DNA from: Pleomorphomonas sp. T1.2MG-36
GTDB taxonomy: Bacteria > Pseudomonadota > Alphaproteobacteria > Rhizobiales > Pleomorphomonadaceae
Direction of reading: 5' to 3'
DNA: 64,000 bases
Assembly (NCBI RefSeq): GCF_950100655.1
Contig: NZ_CATNLY010000052.1
Span: 1 to 64,000 of the forward strand
The notes under the pieces were generated by a model. It made no database searches, had not been told where the DNA came from, and worked only from the letters and a program-made list of their open reading frames with translations. The position numbers and the translations under genes were made by a program. Of this stretch, positions 60,901 to 64,000 are shown piece by piece; the first letter of the stretch is position 1; every line of letters starts with the position of its first letter.

Positions 60901-62397
60901 CTCAACCGCGCAATCGGCGCGGGCTTGACGATGGCGAGCGCAAGCCCAAACTGGGCGGGTTCGCTCTCGGTGGATGATGTTCGCTTGGTCTTCCGACATG
61001 TCGTCTTGTCAAGGATCGACGACAACCTACCCGTCATAGATGTTTTGCTCGTGGCTAACACCCCGGTTGTTGAAGCTGAGATCAAGGGGGAGCTCAGCAA
61101 GGAGTGGACGGACGCATCATGCCCGCGTGGTTACCTATGGAACCGGATCAATCCAGAGTATGAAAGCCGCAAATGGTACACGCTTGATCTGAGCGGCCTC
61201 GCGTTGGCGGAACCAAATTCAAGCACCGAAAACCATGAGGCGGCTCTTCGTTGGTTGCGCGCGTTCGGTCACGGCGATAGCTCCCGCCGGCAGCTCTTCG
61301 GTACGCGATTGCTCGCCCAGGCTCAGGCAGCGATTAATGACGAAGCCTTATACTTTCTGCTGTTAGGGGGCGCACTCGAATTCAACCCAGAGCTTGCACT
61401 TCCCGAACTCAAGCAGCGAATTGAAGGGCGATGCGACGACAGTCAGGACTACGTCGCCAGGATGTTCATTGCGATGTTCCGGGAAAGCATGAGAGGCGGC
61501 CCGGTCAGCCTCGACGGGTTCGAGCCGGAAATTCTGTTTGAGTTGCTTGCGATCCTTTACGCTCATTTTCCGCCTCGCACGGACCCCCACCATCAAGGCG
61601 TCTGGTCGCCCGATCAGAGGGACAAGGTCGGTGAAGTCCGCGACAACTTGCAGAAGGAACTCCTCAGCCGATCTGGAAAGGTAGCTCACACTCTCATCCG
61701 TCGCGTTGCGGATGAACTTGACGTGTCGTTTCGGAAGCAAATCCTGCAACAAGCGCGCTTGCAGGCAGAAAGAGATGCCGATCTTCCAGTTTGGAGCGCC
61801 GCAGAAACAAGAAGTTTTGGGGACACCTTTTTAGGGCCGTTGCGGACTTGTGATGACCTGTTTGGCAGAGTGGGAGCTGCGCTTCTGGATATTGCTGACT
61901 TCTTGCTGACTGGAGATTTTTCTAGCGCAAACCATGTTCGCGCTATGGGAAAAGAAGAAGCGGTTCAACTTTGGCTCGCCGACAATCTGCGGCAGCGCCT
62001 GGGAGATCGATACAAAGTCACGCGTGAGTTGGAAGTTCACAACCGAAAGAAGCCGGATATCGAGGTCGAGAGCCGAGAGATTGGGCTGGCTTGCGCTGTG
62101 GAAATCAAAAGAGGCGACAGCTGGACTATCCCCGATCTGCAAAAGGCGTTGCATCATCAGCTCGTTGGGCAATACCTCAAACCCGAGACAAGGCGACGGG
62201 GATTTTTGGTTATTTCTTCACACGGCGAGAAGGCGCATTGGGAGGTTGGTGCCCACACGCGAGGGCGCCTAACGTTTACCGAGGTCATTGAGAGGCTTCA
62301 AGCCGAAGCTGCCGTCTATGAGACTAATCTGGAGGTCGATGTTCGCATAAAGGTGATCGGGCTACTTACCGACAGCAGCCTAGCGACTCCTGCATAA
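57976..62397 (+). CDS. Large STAND/NACHT-like ATPase with C-terminal PD-(D/E)xK-type nuclease (candidate defence protein)
   Basis: About 1473 residues. A P-loop lies at 64-71 (SEAASGKT), followed by Walker B at 124-133 (FFLDARDEA) and an Arg-bearing strand VFVSCRHTDW, the usual NACHT/STAND order. A middle of more than 1000 residues is helical and repeat-like. Near the C-terminus KPDIEV and AVEIKRG place Asp1361, Glu1376 and Lys1378 in a D-X14-ExK arrangement like PD-(D/E)xK nucleases. ATG 57976 is used; GTG 57997 with GAAGGGGG upstream is a plausible later start. GC is clearly lower than around it. The 300 bp upstream are AT-rich with no other gene. No partner gene is adjacent. Confidence 0.7.
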   Translation: MQKGAVAVTKQQPDRFVELNREFRPLSDKHDDLAIEDDVHFLRMTGGALSWSKLLEHDRVVVLSEAASGKTQEFRGIARRLCQERRFSLFLEIKDLAGDEVADLISPDDNAKLQEWLGSDQLGWFFLDARDEALLANADFKKSLRSLRKALGSALKRAHVFVSCRHTDWQGSADRAAVADILGNGPSDQAPASPIEGADALASQDWRDVVLAPYFDREGKRRSEVPTSTPKKQEAEPVVVVRMMPLDAERMLKFVQKAEGGRFAADASAIIQAIQQAGLEPVNCRPGDLLRSLGYWGQQRRLGSRLEMMEHSVAANLEEWKGFRADGSVLSVDDARRAAELLAAALTLSKEVSLIEPGSKVDSLGDTDARRPEEILTGWSPAEIETLLRRPLFAPATRGRVRLHHRETQEFLTGCWLRRLYERPGGRRAVSQILFCERYGVQTVVRTLRPAAAWLALWEPEFLAGILAREPMTLLLHGDPGSLPIDVRRELLRRALDQEANGNNPNPEPDDRNLFMFSDARLGPDLVKAWQEHQDEDARRLILAIATMGRIEDCRELARSTAIADETPSRVRVPAIELLEALGDTDGLRMVADWLRKTSLRIGHTVVSSALPILFPTALSFDGVIELFERYPSEPHNVLDFSIDRLFAKCSDAQARTLLEKVHNFLGSPPSPVGDIFSRNRNAWISYNIGRPLKDIVQRISVNEQPTIALLSVIIWAYVSRSTATGDLPGEQTLAELIKQKPKIVRGLFWLLADNVAKTGVYPTSVIELRLYEIFDGGLGEADIQWLLEDLEYKERLEEKKLALDALLYLVKVTEAHAGFLQEMKQSASTHQELTDLIEDFYKPRPPRPEFLAFEASQAERERKLAERSETAKRRFLDFALEVRAAPAMVDLPEDIGKLDRSHPVFSLLNWAFAACSLASKPPLPQLAEPPFRVAFGDQTWDRFAHSLQELWRRSAPEEPASSWREGSPEQLRRNLNRAIGAGLTMASASPNWAGSLSVDDVRLVFRHVVLSRIDDNLPVIDVLLVANTPVVEAEIKGELSKEWTDASCPRGYLWNRINPEYESRKWYTLDLSGLALAEPNSSTENHEAALRWLRAFGHGDSSRRQLFGTRLLAQAQAAINDEALYFLLLGGALEFNPELALPELKQRIEGRCDDSQDYVARMFIAMFRESMRGGPVSLDGFEPEILFELLAILYAHFPPRTDPHHQGVWSPDQRDKVGEVRDNLQKELLSRSGKVAHTLIRRVADELDVSFRKQILQQARLQAERDADLPVWSAAETRSFGDTFLGPLRTCDDLFGRVGAALLDIADFLLTGDFSSANHVRAMGKEEAVQLWLADNLRQRLGDRYKVTRELEVHNRKKPDIEVESREIGLACAVEIKRGDSWTIPDLQKALHHQLVGQYLKPETRRRGFLVISSHGEKAHWEVGAHTRGRLTFTEVIERLQAEAAVYETNLEVDVRIKVIGLLTDSSLATPA

Positions 62398-62562
62398 GCC
62401 GACGTGCGGGGAGTTCCTAGTCGACGGCGCTTGTTGTTGTCTGCCAGACTTATTCTCGCTCCGGCTTCTGCGCCCTACCCATTCCGCTCGGGAAATAGTC
62501 CCGGCATAGCGGCCTGCGAACTTGGCGGGGAAGGCCAGCCTGAGCGGCGGGCGCTAGGTGTG

Positions 62563-62652
62563 TGCTTTCAGGAGGTTATCCGTCAGTACGGTGTGGATCC
62601 GGCAGGGCACCGCCTTGATCAAGGCGACCAGAAAGGCCGAAGCCGAGGTCCG
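62563..62652 (-). pseudogene. IS481-type transposase remnant
   Basis: The minus strand reads SASAFLVALIKAVPCRIHTV, then LTDN, matching the IS481-family segment FLRALIEAVPYRIHTVLTDN around the second catalytic Asp. The expected GIQF continuation is missing and a stop follows. No inverted ends are seen. It is the only recognisable item in 62398-62803 besides a CGCCTTGATCAAGGCG palindrome that is part of it. Confidence 0.5.
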
Positions 62653-62803
62653 GCCGGAGGATCCTCCTGGAGAAGGAGAACGGCGCTGGCGGATCAAGAA
62701 GATGGTGGATGGCTGGACGGCGAACTGACCGGTGAGCTGCTTCTATTGCCGGCCGACATTCTGCGCTTCTCCCTCAGCCAGGTGGATGGAGCCGCTTGGC
62801 TGT

Positions 62804-64000
62804 TCACGAGATCCGCTTCAGCCGTCCCGCCTCGGCGCTCTCGTCCCTCACCTTCGCCAGGATCTCCTTCGCCGCCACCGGGCGGGAGAAGTGGAAGCCT
62901 TGCACCTGGGCGCAGCCGTAGCGGCTGAGCATGTCGGCTTCGGCGGCGGTTTCGACGCCTTCGGCCAGGACGGAGAAATTGAGCTGGGTGCCGAGGTTGA
63001 TCAGCGTGCCGATCAACTGGGCGTTCTTCTCCAGGCTGTCGATGCCGGCGATCAGGGAGCGGTCGATCTTCAGCCGGCCGAAGGGCAGGGAGGCTAGCTT
63101 GACCAGCGAGGAGTGGCCGGAGCCGAAATCGTCGATGGCGATCCTCATCCCTCCGTCCACCAGCCGCCGGAGTTCGGCGCTGACGCCCATGAGGTCGTGG
63201 ATGGTTTCCTCGGTGACCTCCACCTCGAAGCGGTCGGGGCGGATGGCGAAGCGGTCGATGGTGGCAAGCAGGATGTCCACCGGCTTGCCGGTCAGGAACT
63301 CGCCGGGCGAGATGTTGATGGCCACGGTGGAGCTGGCGTCGCCGGCATGGGTCAGCGCGCGCAGCAGGCGGCAGGCCTCGGTGGCGACGAACTGGGTGAG
63401 GCGGTCGCCCATGTCGGCGGCGCGCACCGCGGCCAGGATCTCCGGCGGACTGATGGCGCCGAGCTCGGGGTGGGACCAGCGGATCAGCGTTTCATGGCCG
63501 ATGACGGCGCCGGTCCCGAGGTCGTGCTGGCCCTGGAAGACCACGTGAAGGCGGCCGTCCGAGAGGGCGTCGCCGATCTCGGCCTCGATGCGCTGGCTGC
63601 GCTGGAGCTTGATGCGCAGCTCGGCGTCGAAGCGGGAGACGCGGCGCTTGCCCTTTTCCTTGGCGGCATAGAGCGCGATGTCGGCGGCGGCGAACAGCCC
63701 GGACAGCTCCGCCGCGTCCTGCGGGAACAGGGCGAGGCCGATCGAGGCGCCCACCGGCGAGGCGATGCTGTCGGTCAGGAAGGGGCGCTCCATGTCCGCC
63801 ACCACCCGTTCGCACAGGGCTTCGGCCCGTTTCCCGTCGTCGCCGGCGCCGATGATGATGGCGAACTCGTCGCCGCCGAGCCGGGCGATGAAGTCCGAGG
63901 GATGGCAGGCGCGGGAGAGCCGCACGGCGGCCTCGATCAGCACCTTGTCGCCGACGAGATGGCCGTGGGTGTCGTTGATCAGCTTGAAATTGTCGAGGTC
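62804..64000 (-). CDS. GGDEF-EAL cyclic-di-GMP protein (N-terminus beyond window)
   Basis: At least 398 residues. The GGDEF domain begins DLDNFKLINDTHGHLVGDKV and has an intact RLGGDEFAII active site, so diguanylate cyclase activity is plausible. The EAL domain has ETLIRW in place of EALLRW, INISPGEF, the metal motif IDDFGSGHSSLVKLASLPFG, and VLAEGVET with GFHFSRP, so phosphodiesterase residues are mostly kept. Such proteins make or degrade cyclic-di-GMP to control motility and biofilm. Sensor domains would lie in the missing N-terminal part. Confidence 0.88.
   Translation of the reverse strand, partial: DLDNFKLINDTHGHLVGDKVLIEAAVRLSRACHPSDFIARLGGDEFAIIIGAGDDGKRAEALCERVVADMERPFLTDSIASPVGASIGLALFPQDAAELSGLFAAADIALYAAKEKGKRRVSRFDAELRIKLQRSQRIEAEIGDALSDGRLHVVFQGQHDLGTGAVIGHETLIRWSHPELGAISPPEILAAVRAADMGDRLTQFVATEACRLLRALTHAGDASSTVAINISPGEFLTGKPVDILLATIDRFAIRPDRFEVEVTEETIHDLMGVSAELRRLVDGGMRIAIDDFGSGHSSLVKLASLPFGRLKIDRSLIAGIDSLEKNAQLIGTLINLGTQLNFSVLAEGVETAAEADMLSRYGCAQVQGFHFSRPVAAKEILAKVRDESAEAGRLKRIS

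Noticed and set aside
62404..62928. Plus-strand open frame of 174 codons
   Set aside because: No protein-like features; it crosses the antisense IS481 remnant and the end of the GGDEF-EAL gene.
62804..64000. EAL domain judged inactive because of ETL instead of EAL
   Set aside because: The Glu is kept, and the DDFG, AEGVE and other metal-binding segments are intact, so inactivity cannot be concluded.

Overview
The window is GC-rich (mostly about 65-70% GC by eye) and looks like a chromosomal segment of an alphaproteobacterium, most likely Hyphomicrobiales (Rhizobiales). The clues are alphaproteobacterial-type LexA boxes (GTTC-N7-GTTC), DUF3309 and DUF134 proteins, short palindromic intergenic repeats of the kind common in this order, and a tRNA with a CAT anticodon resembling tRNA-Ile2. 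No genus is assigned.

Layout. 1-2.1 kb: the tail of one gene, repeats, then an SH3-domain exported protein and a short CDF-like transporter. 2.5-11.5 kb: a tandem array of paralogous membrane proteins of unknown function. It has two copies of a small partner protein and seven ~300-residue units, of which three stand alone and four are fused in pairs. Every unit ends in a fixed Cys pair. 11.8-16.3 kb: a DUF134 regulator with a NifX-like protein, a glutamine amidotransferase, a DUF4405 protein and a methyltransferase broken by an in-frame stop. 16.4-18.4 kb: a decayed mqsRA locus with its operator, a DUF3309 peptide and parDE.

18.7-22.4 kb and 39.6-57.5 kb together hold a T7-like (podovirus) tail and injection module. 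It runs tail tubular A and B, gp13-like and gp14-like proteins, three very large virion-type proteins, two tail-fibre cassettes, and a holin, lysozyme and Rz/Rz1 lysis set. No portal, capsid, terminase, integrase or phage polymerase is visible. The two halves are separated by about 17 kb of ordinary or accessory genes. LexA boxes stand upstream of two of the large virion genes, so SOS induction is likely. The tail-fibre cassette has been duplicated, and the copies carry an amber codon, a 288-bp deletion and a truncated holin.

22.4-39.4 kb, the part between the two phage blocks, contains a lipoprotein, an HNH nuclease, and a Fic protein with a regulator-like N-terminus and a three-site operator. 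It also holds a TetR-controlled MFS/PlsC/acyl-ACP-synthetase fusion, and a complete sugar operon (SorC regulator, SIS isomerase, FGGY kinase, RbsABC-type ABC transporter, ribulose-phosphate-epimerase-like enzyme).

57.6-64 kb: a tRNA gene directly after the lysis cassette, then a lower-GC ~1,470-residue protein with an N-terminal STAND/NACHT-like P-loop and a C-terminal PD-(D/E)xK-like nuclease signature (a candidate anti-phage effector). An IS481-type remnant and a GGDEF-EAL protein cut by the window edge follow. About 25 copies of a hairpin/MITE-like repeat fill most intergenic gaps.
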